Below, piece after piece: positions 11,307-24,575 of a stretch of DNA of 64,000 nucleotides (position 1 is the stretch's first letter; each line of letters opens with the position of its first letter). The translations under genes and the position numbers were made by a program. This stretch comes from Theocolax elegans (lineage: Eukaryota; Arthropoda; Insecta; Hymenoptera; Cerocephalidae), in assembly GCA_026168455.1 (NCBI GenBank), contig CM047431.1:44333466-44397465 (forward strand). The letters are read 5' to 3'. The notes beneath the pieces were generated by a model that worked only from the letters and a program-made list of their open reading frames with translations, did not search any database and was not told the origin of the DNA.

Positions 11307-11450
11307 GACAAAAGTGGTGCTGATACAAGTTCAAACAAAGGTTTCTTAGCTAGTAGTTACGGTAGTGCTCCGCAATCATTGTCAACTTTCCAACATCCTA
11401 GTCATTCGTTATTGAAAGTAAACGAGTTTCACTCAACAAGTGTATCATAA
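11307..11450 (+). pseudogene. LARP1-like coding fragment
   Basis: A 47-codon frame ends in TAA and contains GSAPQSLSTFQHPSHSLLK. This resembles the signature just before the DM15 repeats of La-related protein 1 ('P-LP-FQHPSH-LLKENGF'). The match starts after an AG (acceptor-like) and stops after ..NEFHSTSVS, before the expected DM15 helices, which I do not find nearby. It is an isolated exon-sized piece between two foldback elements, probably captured or left over from a duplication. LARP1 binds 5'TOP mRNAs. This fragment cannot do so alone. Confidence 0.5.
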
Positions 11451-11861
11451 ATAGAATTCGCGTAGTTTAAAAGGTAAGATATTAAAAAACCTTGAATTTA
11501 CTTTTTGTAACCAAGTTACAAATTTTTGATGTGATGATGATATTATTATAATATGTTTTCTTTTCTTAGCTAAAGAAATCATGTTGATATAAATCATGTT
11601 GTTATATTCATTATATATAAAATTTACATAAAGTCATTCACTTTAGAATTCATAGAATTTCTTTTTATTATAAACAACTTGGTATACAGAAGTTACAAGA
11701 GGTTTTTAGATAGAAATTGTATTTTACGGTACAAATAAAATTTATACTTTCAAATTGTTATACATACATATATAATTTTTTAGAAAGAAAAGTATGGCTT
11801 TAACATTTTTGGAGAAGGAGAAGGAGAGTATATAAAACAATTGTTTAAATTGTCCTTTGTA

Positions 11862-13350
11862 CCCCAAGTAAAAAAAAATTATAAAGTTTTTATAAAAATT
11901 GTATAAAATGAATTGTACACAATTTGTATAAAAAATTGGTCTTATAAAAACTGTATAAAATCTTTATAAAAAAGATTGGCTTTTATAAAAAAAAATATTT
12001 TTATTAAACTTTTAAATACATAACATACTTTAAATAGAAAAAGTTAAATAAGAGTAATTAAGAACGTTCGAGACAAGTTATAAAATTTTTTTTACTGTAT
12101 TTTATAGGTTGGAAAAATTTTTCGTGGTGGCGATTGGTGACTTGTACCGACGCTTCTACGCACGGAAAAGCTGTTGATGGTCCTTTTAAAATCGACTAAC
12201 CTGCAACAAAAATATTACAAAAACACAAAGTATTTATTTTTGTAATTTAATCGATACCGAAAAATGTACTAAATAGCTAAGTTTTTAAAAACCTAAAGAA
12301 AGGAGGACTTATCTGATCAAAAGTGCAGTCGGAGTTGAATCTTCAGGTCTCGATATTCCTCATCCAGTATGACTATCAAATTCTCAAAAGTGATGATGCT
12401 TCACGCTGGTCCATTCACGCACCGCATTTATGAAGGTTAAAAGTACGATTTCCGCAACGAATTTAGTGGTAAACTGCTTGATTAAGTAAAATACGACGGC
12501 GAACGTTTCGCGCTGCAGGAAGCTCAGGAGAATAAGATATCAAACTGAAATGTCAAACTAAAGTTGGTTTGTTTGGAAAAAAATAACTTCAAGATGATCA
12601 CTTTTTCTTGACGATAGAGAAAAAAGCCAACTTCAGTTTGACATCTAACCAACTTCAGTTTGATGTCTTATTCCCGTAAGCTTCGTCAGCGCGAAACATT
12701 TGTCGTACTTTACTTAATCAAGCAGTTTACCACTAAATTCATCGCGGAAGTTGTACTTTTAACCTAGATATATGTGTTGCGTGAATCGACCAGCATAAAA
12801 TATTATCGATTTTGAGAATTTGAAAGCCAGTCTCGGTAAGGGGAGAGCCGGAATATTGAGACCTGAAGATTCAACTCCGACTGCACTTTTCATCAGATAA
12901 GTCCTCCTTTCTTTAGGTTTTTAAAAACTTAGCGATTTAGTACATTTTTCGGTATCGAGTAAATTACAAAAATAGATACTTTGTGTTTATGTAATATTAT
13001 TGTTGCAGGTTAGTCGATCGATTTTAAAAGAACGATCAACAGCTTTTCCGTGCGTAGAAGCGTCGGTACAAGTCACTAATCGCCACCACGCAAACTTTTT
13101 CCAACCTATAAAATACAGTAAAAAAATTTTATAACTTGTCTCGAACGTTCTTAATTACTCTTATTTATCTTTTTCTATTTAAAGTATGTTATGTATTTAA
13201 AAGTTTAATAAAAATATTTTTTTTTATAAAAGCCAATCTTTTTTATAAAAATTTTATACAGTTTTTATAAGACCAATTTTTTATACAAATTGTATACAAT
13301 TCATTTTATACAATTTTTATAAAAACTTTATAATTTTTTTTTACGTGGGA
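11862..13350. mobile_element. Foldback element FB-C, ~1.49 kb
   Basis: Long inverted arms (about 11862-12560 and 12640-13350) surround a short centre near 12600. The ends read CCCAAGTAAAAAAAAATTAT on the left and the complement of CCCACGTAAAAAAAATTATA on the right. The arms include complementary GC-richer blocks such as CCGACGCTTCTACGCACGG. They are more diverged than those of FB-B, so this copy is older. Non-coding. The centre contains smaller inverted repeats (CCAACTTCAGTTTGA). Confidence 0.8.
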
Positions 13351-13433
13351 CATCAAAAGTATTTTAATGCAAGTTTTTATTATAGCATAAAAGAAAATAA
13401 TTTTTTACTTTTTGTAAAATAATTAATTTATTT

Positions 13434-13801
13434 TAAAGATGAGTATGAAAGTGTAGTGCATTTAAATGATGAAGTCATACCAGTTGGGCACCTGAATTTA
13501 AAAAAAATACGCCTTCAAAACAAAAATGTTAGATAGGAATCATTTTTAGTAACAATAATAATAGTTTCAATATTTTATTTTTCATTTTCTACATAAATTA
13601 TAATTAATTTTAGAATGGTGTACAAAATTTAACACTTCAAGAAAGACTGAAAAATTTGCGGTTAAGGCGTCACTTGACTATATTTCTGAAATAGTTGGAC
13701 CAGATTTACAAGATGGTAGCAATTTCTCTGATAACGAAAATGATAAACCGGAAAAAGATATTAGAGACTTACATACAACAAATACTGATAAAAGAAAATG
13801 A
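13434..13801 (+). pseudogene. Unassigned coding-like fragments
   Basis: 13434-13536 reads DEYESVVHLNDEVIPVGHLN and onward to a stop, after an AAAG acceptor-like site. 13615-13801 reads NGVQNLTLQERLKNL in one frame, then in another SLDYISEIVGPDLQDGSNF through an acidic tail to TGA. The residue choice looks like real protein, with a frameshift between the two halves of the second block. I do not recognise the family. These may be exons of a broken gene or retrogene and may belong with the LARP1-like piece upstream. Confidence 0.35.
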
Positions 13802-13835
13802 TATTACATCAACAATAATTGTACAATAGAAGTCA

Positions 13836-13985
13836 ACTTTTTAACGTTTTTTCATATTTTTTTGATTACTTTAACCGATTTTCTAGGTTTATCTTCGAAA
13901 ATATTGTTTTGAGCGTTAAGTGTATAATAGAAAAAAGGTTTGTTATTTTAATACGAATATTTCGTCCGAATAAAGTTTTTATGTA
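13836..13985. repeat. Third, diverged copy of the 8.5-kb repeat
   Basis: Shares AAAATATTGTTTTGAGCGTT, AAGTGTATAATAGAAAAA and TTTGTTATTTT with the pair at 8516-8832. Confidence 0.5.
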
Positions 13986-14770
13986 GGATTAATACATTTC
14001 AAGATAATGCTACATTAGGCAATTAAAAATAATGCTATAACTTAAGCTGTTTCTGTGATATATATCTGGAAATATGGATCGGTCTACAACGGTAAAAAAT
14101 TGCCTGAGTAATCTTAGATACATGATTACATACATACATATACCCACACACATACATTTTAGGGAGGGCCTTAATTCAGTTCTAATACGCATAAATTTCT
14201 CTTACAACCCATTATCTAGTATATTTTGATGCATCACATTCTCATTTTGCGATGATGAAAGTATAAGGCTCTCCCGTGTAGCTTTTACTAGGACAGTTTC
14301 AAGAGCTGCTTTCTTTTCTGTTTTTATATTTCATTGAATTTTACCATTTTTTTTAAAGTAAACATTTAATTATTACGTAGGTTAAACTTTTAAATGTGTG
14401 TAACAGAGCATACCTTTGCATTTTGACTCGTGCCTTTCTCTCTCTCTCTCTAGATAAATCTATATCTATCTATCTCTCTTTATTTGATTCGCACTCTTTC
14501 TCCAACTCCTTGCCAAGTATTGTAAAGCAGAATGTATCGAGTCCTACGTGTGTCAACGTTGCGGAAACGTTGTTATAAATATTGGTGAATTGTCGGGAAA
14601 ACGTTACTACAAGTTGCAAAATGACTCTAAAATTTTTGTAATTCATTATATAATAAAATTATTATAATTTATATAAAAATTTCATTATTAAAATTTTATT
14701 AGGATTATCCATATAAGTATATTACATAAAACAAATTTAAATATTCCAGATTAAGTTATTTATTAACATA
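13986..14770. other. AT-rich stretch, nothing recognised
   Basis: Contains a short pyrimidine-rich TCTC run at 14437-14452. No gene, RNA or element could be supported. Confidence 0.35.
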
Positions 14771-15244
14771 CACTGCCGTCCATATTTATTTGCCCACCTA
14801 AAGAAAAGTATCATATAGTAATACAATAATCATACATAATCGTATACATATAGTCGTACAATAATCGACTCTAAAATAGGAAAAAAATGTTTGAAAATAA
14901 ATATGAAAAATTGCACATTTTTTAAGTAAAATTTTCGCGTAATAATTATTGAAAAAAAATGTGTATTTTTTTCTTTCAAACAGGTCTAACTTTTATGCTA
15001 ATTATGAAAAAAACTCTACGACTCCTCATTCAAAACCTCTTACAACAAGCTTTCAAACCCCACTTTCATTGTAGGAACTTTTTCCACAAAAATGTGCCGA
15101 GTTAAAAATGGGTAAAAAATGTTCAATTTTTTATTAAACGTTATGTCTTGATACAAAATCGATTTGGGATTGATTGTAGTAACAAAACTTTTATTATTAT
15201 GTTATTTTTTTCTTTTGATGGGCAAATAAATATGGACGACAGTG
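14771..15244. mobile_element. Tc1/mariner-like MITE
   Basis: Termini CACTGCCGTCCATATTTATT and its near-perfect complement (15219-15244) form inverted repeats of about 26 bases flanked by TA on both sides, the Tc1/mariner target duplication. The CACTG start and GTCCATA-type sequence fit that superfamily. The interior is about 420 bases and non-coding. It would depend on a transposase elsewhere. Confidence 0.75.
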
Positions 15245-15278
15245 TAATTTAATAAAGTTTTTAAAATTAATAAATATG

Positions 15279-15694
15279 ACCAACACGGTGGCGGAGTGGC
15301 GGAGACGCACCTCGGCCGATCACGAAAGTTAAGCAGCACTGAGTGCGGTTGGCACTTGGATGGGTGACACCATTCTTGTGCGGCTTTCAGGATCGGTTAG
15401 GTGTTTTTCCACACTTCACAACGTGAGCGGAAGGTGTGGAACATTCGGTTTCGGTGTTTGGGCCTACGCAAGGTGACCTGAACATCTAAACAGAATGTTT
15501 CAATACACCGGCCGTCACGGGGAAGGTTTTCCTACAAGGTTTTCCCTTCCTCACGGGCATAACCCCGGGCGAATGCGAGACGGTGGGGACCGGGATGGGA
15601 AAAATTGGAATGTTTTCACCCCCACACATAGGTGGTAGGGGTGTCCCTGTAAAAACCCGTTTAATGGGTATACGGGGTGAGGAGCAAAGAGAAT
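15279..15694 (+). mobile_element. 5S rRNA-derived SINE (SINE3-like)
   Basis: The first about 90 bases resemble 5S rRNA, including CCGATCACGAAAGTTAAGCA, GTGCGGTTGGCACTTGGATG and GGGTGAC, which cover the 5S internal promoter. The unrelated body that follows is GC-rich compared with its flanks. The element is bounded by a 15-base target-site duplication, AAATTAATAAATATG (15264-15278 and 15695-15709), so the insertion is intact and fairly recent. SINE3 elements carry a 5S-derived Pol III promoter and are mobilised by a LINE partner. I cannot identify the partner here. The minus-strand frame at 15486-15743 is a by-product of the SINE body. Confidence 0.8.
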
Positions 15695-16132
15695 AAATTA
15701 ATAAATATGGCGGCATCTTCAAATAAATTACATTTATAGACACTCAATTATTTTGTGCGTTATTATAAATTAATTTATTCGAGTAATCAACTTTTGTGTC
15801 GTTACCGAAAATTGGGTCAACCACTTTATCTATAGTGCTTCTGCTTTTTTGAGTTTTTCATAAAATAGATTTCGTCAAATTAACCTATTACTCAGTCGAC
15901 AACAAGCAGTTATACAACCCCATTAAAATAAATTTACCAAAATCGTATGAGTTCGTCTCATTATTTACCGATATCTCGTATAATGGGAACACATTAATTT
16001 TATTATAAAATACGTGTAGTTCTTGCCAATTTGTGATATTATCGTTACCCGTATAGTTCATTAATATAGGCCATCCTTTAAGTTCTTTTAAAACTGAATA
16101 AATTGGTTTTATTCCTTCCTCGTTGATTAGAT

Positions 16133-16643
16133 CTGTTTTTATAAATTAAATATTATGATTAACGTAATTTTAAAAATTCAAAATATTCTGACTAATAAAG
16201 GATTAATTGTATAACATTGAAAAAAATGAAATAAGATCAATTAAATTTATTGATTTAATTTCAATTTAATTAGAACACGGTTATTTGATTGATCCAATAT
16301 GTATCATTAATTTTAAATAATACTTTACTGATGAAAGTACAAAATCTATTTAATTGTGTGAAATACATTTGATTTAAATAAATCTTCTACAACTCAATAA
16401 GTAAAGTATACTAAATTTAATGCCAAAATAGATAGTTTTATAAAATTAAACATATCCGAGTTACTAAACCAATAGGTGAAATTTTAATATAAATAAATAT
16501 TTATATTAATTATGTTAAGTGTGAAAAGGATAGGAGGGAGCAATGATAATAATTATAATTTTTTAATGATATTTTTTACAATTTATAAAATATCTTAATA
16601 TCGAACAAACACTTTGTTGATTTACAAGTTAATAGCAAACATA
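16133..16643. other. AT-rich intronic sequence of the M13-like gene
   Basis: No motif or repeat boundary seen until the start of the duplicated block at 16644. Confidence 0.35.
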
Positions 16644-16815
16644 TGGCAATTTTAACGCGCCAAGAAATCCCAAATCGTGTCGTATAAGAGGAGGATTAAT
16701 TGTTGAGTGCGAACGAAAGTGTAAAAATTTTCTCTACACTGTGCAAATCGACGTTTACACTTTACGAGAAGATTAAATTTCAAAATCATTTTTACCAAAG
16801 TGTATAAAATAATTG

Positions 16816-17204
16816 TTAACGGGATGTCCAACCCAAGTTACAGTGATCTACACCTTTCGACATAAGAATTATGTTGAAAATATTGAATTAAAAATTTGAA
16901 AAAATTCATTTGAGTAATTTAAAACAAAAGCGAGAGCATAGCGTTTTGATTTTTTAAAAATAAATAAATTTGTTAATAATAATTAAATAAACAATTTTCG
17001 GTCGGTAATTATTGGTCTAAAAAGGCATGAATTTTCAACGCAAAAATCAGGAGTAAATTACAAATTTAAAATTCTGAAAAAATTTGAGTATATTGTTTAA
17101 ACCATGCCTAAGGGTACGGCGTTCACGATTTTTTTAAAAATTTATTCTATTGTCTATAAAAAAATATTAAAAATTACCATTTTCTGAGTCCGACATCTCT
17201 TTAA
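16816..17204. mobile_element. TTAA-flanked MITE, copy 2
   Basis: 389 bases bounded by TTAA. Left terminus GGGATGTCCAACCC and right terminus GAGTCCGACATCTC are inverted, sharing GATGTC. The body contains TTACAGTGATCTACACCTTT and AATTATTGGTCTAAAAAGGC. It lies within duplicate 1 and was present before the duplication, since copy 3 is its partner. Confidence 0.6.
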
Positions 17205-17226
17205 TTTCAAAACATAAAATTGACAC

Positions 17227-17440
17227 ACAAGAGGCCTGCGATGGCTCGGTCGGTAGGGCGTTGTACTCGTAATCTGGAGGTCCCATCAGGTTCGATTCCC
17301 GGCCTCGGCCGATTGATACAAGCACCACTGGCGAATGTATTTTCACCAAGTGCTTTCTTCACCAAGACATCGTATGACCTCCGTCGCTGATTAGCACCGG
17401 TTTGGGAGCATAAAAAGAGCGACGTTAAAACAATAAAAAA
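17227..17440 (+). mobile_element. tRNA-derived SINE, complete, with target-site duplication
   Basis: A tRNA-like head has A box TGGCTCGGTCGG (17242-17253) and B box GGTTCGATTCC (17289-17299). It is followed by a tRNA-unrelated body and an A-rich tail. The flanking duplication is AAATTGACAC (about 17217-17226 and 17441-17450). The paralogous block at 20021-21507 has a single empty site at the same place, which proves insertion after the duplication. The minus-strand frames at 17167-17452 are SINE artefacts. Confidence 0.85.
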
Positions 17441-18267
17441 AAATTGACACATCGTCCATCAAAACGTGTTCTTATATATAATAAATGGATCCGAATTTTT
17501 ATAGAAATGAACTTTATAATTTTAAAATTGATATTTTCATCTTGTATTAAAGTTTATACTATTCATTATTCACTTTTATACAACGTGATCTTCTCACGTT
17601 TACTCTTTTCTGAACTGTAAACTTGTCCATTTGCACATTTTACCGTAAATTTTTATATTTCAGGATAAACATAGGTAATTATAAGTTACATATAGATAAA
17701 GGTTCAGAAGCATAAAATGTAATAAATTTATTATTCACCTCCCAATTTTTTATAAAATGAAAATATTGGGAATATGACTCTCTTGTATTTAAATCGTTGC
17801 AATTTAGACTTTTTAGTGAGTAAATTCCATATTCAAATATTTTAGCTATATTTTCAATACTATATTCGGATACTTACGAAGAAACCTTTTATATAAAACA
17901 CGATGCTTCGTATACGTATACGAGAATTTTGTGTGCCTAACTAAACTTACAAGATATCAGAAAAGAAATCTGTACCTCCACGTAATTCAAATAAGCGCGC
18001 GTAAGAAGCTTTAAACCAGTCCGCATGGGAAGTCGATCACGTGACCGAAAATCGTGCAAACAGACCTTTCTATACAAATATATATGTATATGTTATATAC
18101 CTATACCAATATACAGTACAGTCTCGTCGAGCTATATATACGTTTGTAAATCCGTCAGTTATTCATATATCAATTCGCAGTACGTCGTTAATCATCATTT
18201 TGGAAGCAATACTTATTTTTAATTATTTTCTATCGATTCGAATTTCATTCGGATCAGCTAAGAAAAT

Positions 18268-18329
18268 ATGCTACGTTACGTGTTTTGGGCGAGCTTGTGC
18301 CTCGTCCTGGTCAATGCTGATTTGGTTAG
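18268..18329 (+). CDS. Duplicate first coding exon of cathepsin D
   Basis: ATG at 18268 begins the same 62-base exon as 21422-21483 (MLRYVFWASLCLVLVNADLV, then AG|GTAAGA donor) with the same upstream region. The exon is intact and in the right phase to splice to cathepsin D exon 2 at 22788, which would give the same protein from an alternative promoter. If it is not spliced it is a dead duplicate. The sequence alone cannot decide. Confidence 0.55.
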
Positions 18330-18542
18330 GTAAGAATAATTTTATTTAATTTAAAAAATTTAAGTGACTAAATTTTAGTACGTGCTTTGTTCAATATAAA
18401 TAAATAAAGCCACAGAATAATCTATACTTTTTTGAATATAAAAATATATTAATGTCAAAAGCTGTAAATTAAAAATTAACGTTGAAAACAATCATAATAA
18501 TAATATTATTATTTATAAAGAATCTTTAAATAAATAAATACT

Positions 18543-19174
18543 ATATATCGTCGGCTGAGTGGAAGAACAGTCTATCTCGGAACTTGCCCTATCTCGCGAT
18601 CTGCTTGGAAACGCCCTATCTCGCATGCTGCTTGGAAAACGCCCTATCTCGGAACTCGCATGGAAAACGCCCTATCTCGCGCCTCGGTTGAAGAACGCCC
18701 TATCTCAAATGAAATTTTTCGCTTCCAAATTTTGTAGTGGCACCACGGCGCAACTTAAAAATTCTTAGCTTAAAAATCTCATCCATTCTCTCAACTTTTT
18801 TTTTAACCTTTATTAACTTAAAACATTTTTAAATTGCACACAGGTCTGCTGATTATAAATACTCGATTCATCGCCGCTGATAGACAGATAAAGTCAGTGA
18901 AGTCTCTCTTTCTCCGAGGAGTCCCGATGACGCTAAACAATTTTTTTCCGAATTGTTAAACACTTTACTAATTAATTTATTTTAATTAGAAAGACCGTAT
19001 TTTTAAGTTTGCGCAGTGGTGCCACTACAAACTTTGAAAGCGAAAAATTTCATTTGAGATACGGCGTTCTTCAACCAAGGCGCGAGATAGGGCGTTTTCC
19101 AAGCGGGATCGCGAGATAGGGCGTATTCCAAGCAATTCCGAGATAGACTGTTCTTCCACTCAGCCGACGATATA
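18543..19174. mobile_element. Foldback element FB-A2 with tandem-repeat arms
   Basis: Termini ATATATCGTCGGCTGAGTGG and complement. Arms are about 18545-18765 and 19000-19172. The left arm holds five units of about 20-30 bases with core GGAAAACGCCCTATCTCG. The right arm holds the inverted counterparts with fewer units. The middle is unrelated unique sequence. It shares the ATATATCGWCGGCT terminus and the CCTATCTC unit core with 5837-6883, so both belong to one family. No transposase. The apparent proteins at 18559-18768 and 19003-19209 are translations of the repeats. Confidence 0.75.
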
Positions 19175-20193
19175 GTAATATTGAAAAGAAAGAAAAAAAT
19201 TTTCTTCATTTTTTCCTCAGTGTATGCGATAAAAATTAAATTAAAAATTATTTAATTCACCTGTGTTCATACAAGACGAATAAAATTTTTGGGCTATCTT
19301 CATTGACAATATATTTCTTATGTCGTTTTCTTGTAGTAAAGCTAAATTTTGAATAAACGTGAAAGTAAGACAGCATTAAAAATGCTTTTGTTGCATTTTA
19401 TTTATACGTGACGTTTACGTAATAAAAAACGTATACCTTTTAATTTCGCAGCGACATTGTCTTGCGCTTCAGCTACTAAAGATTTGAAATTCGCCATCGA
19501 ACCATCTGGATTTTTATACTGACTTTCACACACGAATGTATAATAATCTTCGCACGGATTCATACACATCTGTTTCATAAAAGTACGTTATTTAAGAAAA
19601 ATTTTGTTTTGTTTTACAAATTTTAACGAGAAAAATGTGCTACTAATTACTTTTTCATCGAATTCGTATACAGAATTACTATTTGGTATTTTTCTAAACC
19701 GTATACGAAAATTTTGTCGAATAAGTAAAATTAGTAATATCGCTTACTTTCAACAAATGGTTTGGACGACCACGACGAAGAATACACCACCGAGAATGGG
19801 ATAACTGTTCCAAGGACGAAAGTTAAATTGACCACCTGACAAATCCGAGACATCGTCGTTGATATACTGAACGATCGAACGAACCGACAGATGTACATGC
19901 ACATACTCGAGTTTTCTATTAATAAAAAACATTTTTCCTCTTCGTCTAATCATCACCTATCGCAAACTTAGTTAACGTTCCGGGATGTGCGCGCTTGCAC
20001 TTTGTTTAGATACGTACACCTGGCAATTTTAACGCGCCAAGAAATCCCAAATCGTGTCGTATAAGAGGAGGATTAATTGTTGAGTGCGAACGAAAGTGTA
20101 AAAATTTTCTCTACACTGTAGCAAATCGACAGTTTACACTTTACGAAAGATTAAATTTCAAAATCATTTTTACCAAAGTGTATAAAATAATTG

Positions 20194-20579
20194 TTAACGG
20201 GATGTCAAACCCAAGTTACAGTGATCTACACCTTTCGACATAAGAATTATGTTGAAATATTAAATTAAAAATCTGAACAAAATTCATATAGGTAATTTAA
20301 AACAAAAGCGAGGGCATAGCGTTTTGATTTTTAAGAATAAATAAATTTGTTAATAATAATTAAATAAACAATTTTCGGTCGGTAATTATTGGTCTAAAAA
20401 GGCATGAATTTTCAACGCAAAAATCAGGAGTAAATTACAAATTTAAAATTCTGAAAAATTTGAGTATATTGTTTAAACCATGCCTAAGGATATGGCGTTC
20501 ACGATTTTTTAAAAATTTATTCTATTGTTTATAAAAAAATATTAAAAATTACCATTTTCTGAGTTCGACATCCCTTTAA
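20194..20579. mobile_element. TTAA-flanked MITE, copy 3
   Basis: Same element as 16816-17204, carried by the segmental duplication, with minor base and indel differences. Ends are TTAA/GGGATGTC and GACATCCC/TTAA. Confidence 0.6.
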
Positions 20580-21421
20580 CTTCAAAACATAAAATTGACA
20601 CATCGTCCCATTAAAACGTGTTCTTATATATAATAAATGGATCCGAATTTTATAGAAATGAATTTTATAATTTTAAAATTGATATTTTCATCTTGTATAT
20701 TAAAGTTTATACTACTCATTATTCACTTTTATACAACGTGATCTTCTCACGTTTACTCTTTTCTGAACTGTAAACTTGTCCATTTGCACATTTTACCGTA
20801 AATTTTTATATTTCAGGATAAACATAGGTAATTATAAGTTACATATAGATAAAGGTTCAGAAGCATAAAATGTAATAAATTATTATTTCACCTCCCAATT
20901 TTTTATAAAATGAAAATATTGGGAATATGACTCTCTTGTATTTAAATCGTTGCAATTTAGACTTTTTAGTGAGTAAATTCCATAGTTCAAATATTATAGC
21001 TATATTTTCAATACTATATTCGGATACTTACGAAGAAACCTTTTATATAAACACGATGCTTCGTATACGTATACGAGAATTTTGTGTGCCTAACTAAACT
21101 TACAAGATATCAGAAAAGAAATCTGTACCTCCACGTAATTCAAATAAGCGCGCGCAAGAAGCTTTAAACCAGTCCGCATGGGAAGTCGATCACGTGACCG
21201 AAAATCGTGCAAACAGACCTTTCTATACAAATATATATGTATATGTTATATACCTATACCAATATACAGTACAGTCTCGTCGAGCTATATATACGTTTGT
21301 AAATCCGTCAGTTATTCATATATCAATTCGCAGTACGTCGTTAATCATCATTTTGGAAGCAAGTACTTATTTTTAATTATTTTCTATCGATTCGAATTTC
21401 ATTCGGATCAGCTAAGAAAAT

Positions 21422-24512
<3,091 letters not shown>

Positions 24513-24575
24513 AATTTATTTTTATAATAATTTTTTTATCAACATGAACATAGAAAACAATAACTATTTTTTTTA

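Larger units (their letters stand above)
16644..18353 (+). repeat. Segmental duplicate 1 of the cathepsin D promoter/exon-1 block
   Basis: Near-identical to 20021-21507 from TGGCAATTTTAACGCGCC to TTTTATTTAATTTA. The 223-base excess of this copy is accounted for by one SINE insertion (17227-17440 plus target duplication). The block ends just inside the first intron of cathepsin D. The sequences flanking the two copies are unrelated. Confidence 0.9.
15938..19853 (-). pseudogene. Neprilysin-like (M13) metallopeptidase, N-terminal exons
   Basis: Three minus-strand exons are visible. Exon a (19853-19748) starts MSRICQVVNLTFVLGTVIPF, a signal-peptide-like start. Exon b (19569-19437) contains CMNPCEDYYTFVC, matching the M13 'DPCxDFYxYaCG' motif. 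Exon c (16132-15938) contains GIKPIYSVLKELKGWPIL and FPLYEISV, matching the 'GLxPLLxxLxxLGGWP' motif. Phases of b and c agree (G|AT). The usual block between them with FYxSC is absent, and a and b do not join in phase. The rest of the gene lies at 4826-3184 in the same strand and order, with broken frames. M13 enzymes are zinc endopeptidases that trim small peptides. This copy is probably inactive. The cathepsin D exon-1 duplicate sits inside its b-c intron. Confidence 0.6.

Noticed and set aside
15284..15372. Functional 5S rRNA gene
   Set aside because: Only part of 5S is similar, it runs into an unrelated body, and it has SINE target duplications.
15486..15743. 85-codon minus frame rich in proline and glycine
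   Set aside because: Lies within the body of the 5S-derived SINE.
17167..17452. Overlapping minus-strand small proteins
   Set aside because: Encoded by the tRNA-derived SINE; no conservation expected.
18025..18349. Small proteins encoded upstream of both cathepsin D exon-1 copies
   Set aside because: They overlap promoter/leader sequence in several frames and start out of frame with exon 1; presence in both copies reflects duplication, not selection.
18559..18768. Regularly spaced short repeats resembling a CRISPR array
   Set aside because: Eukaryotic context, unequal spacing, and the array is one arm of an inverted-repeat element.
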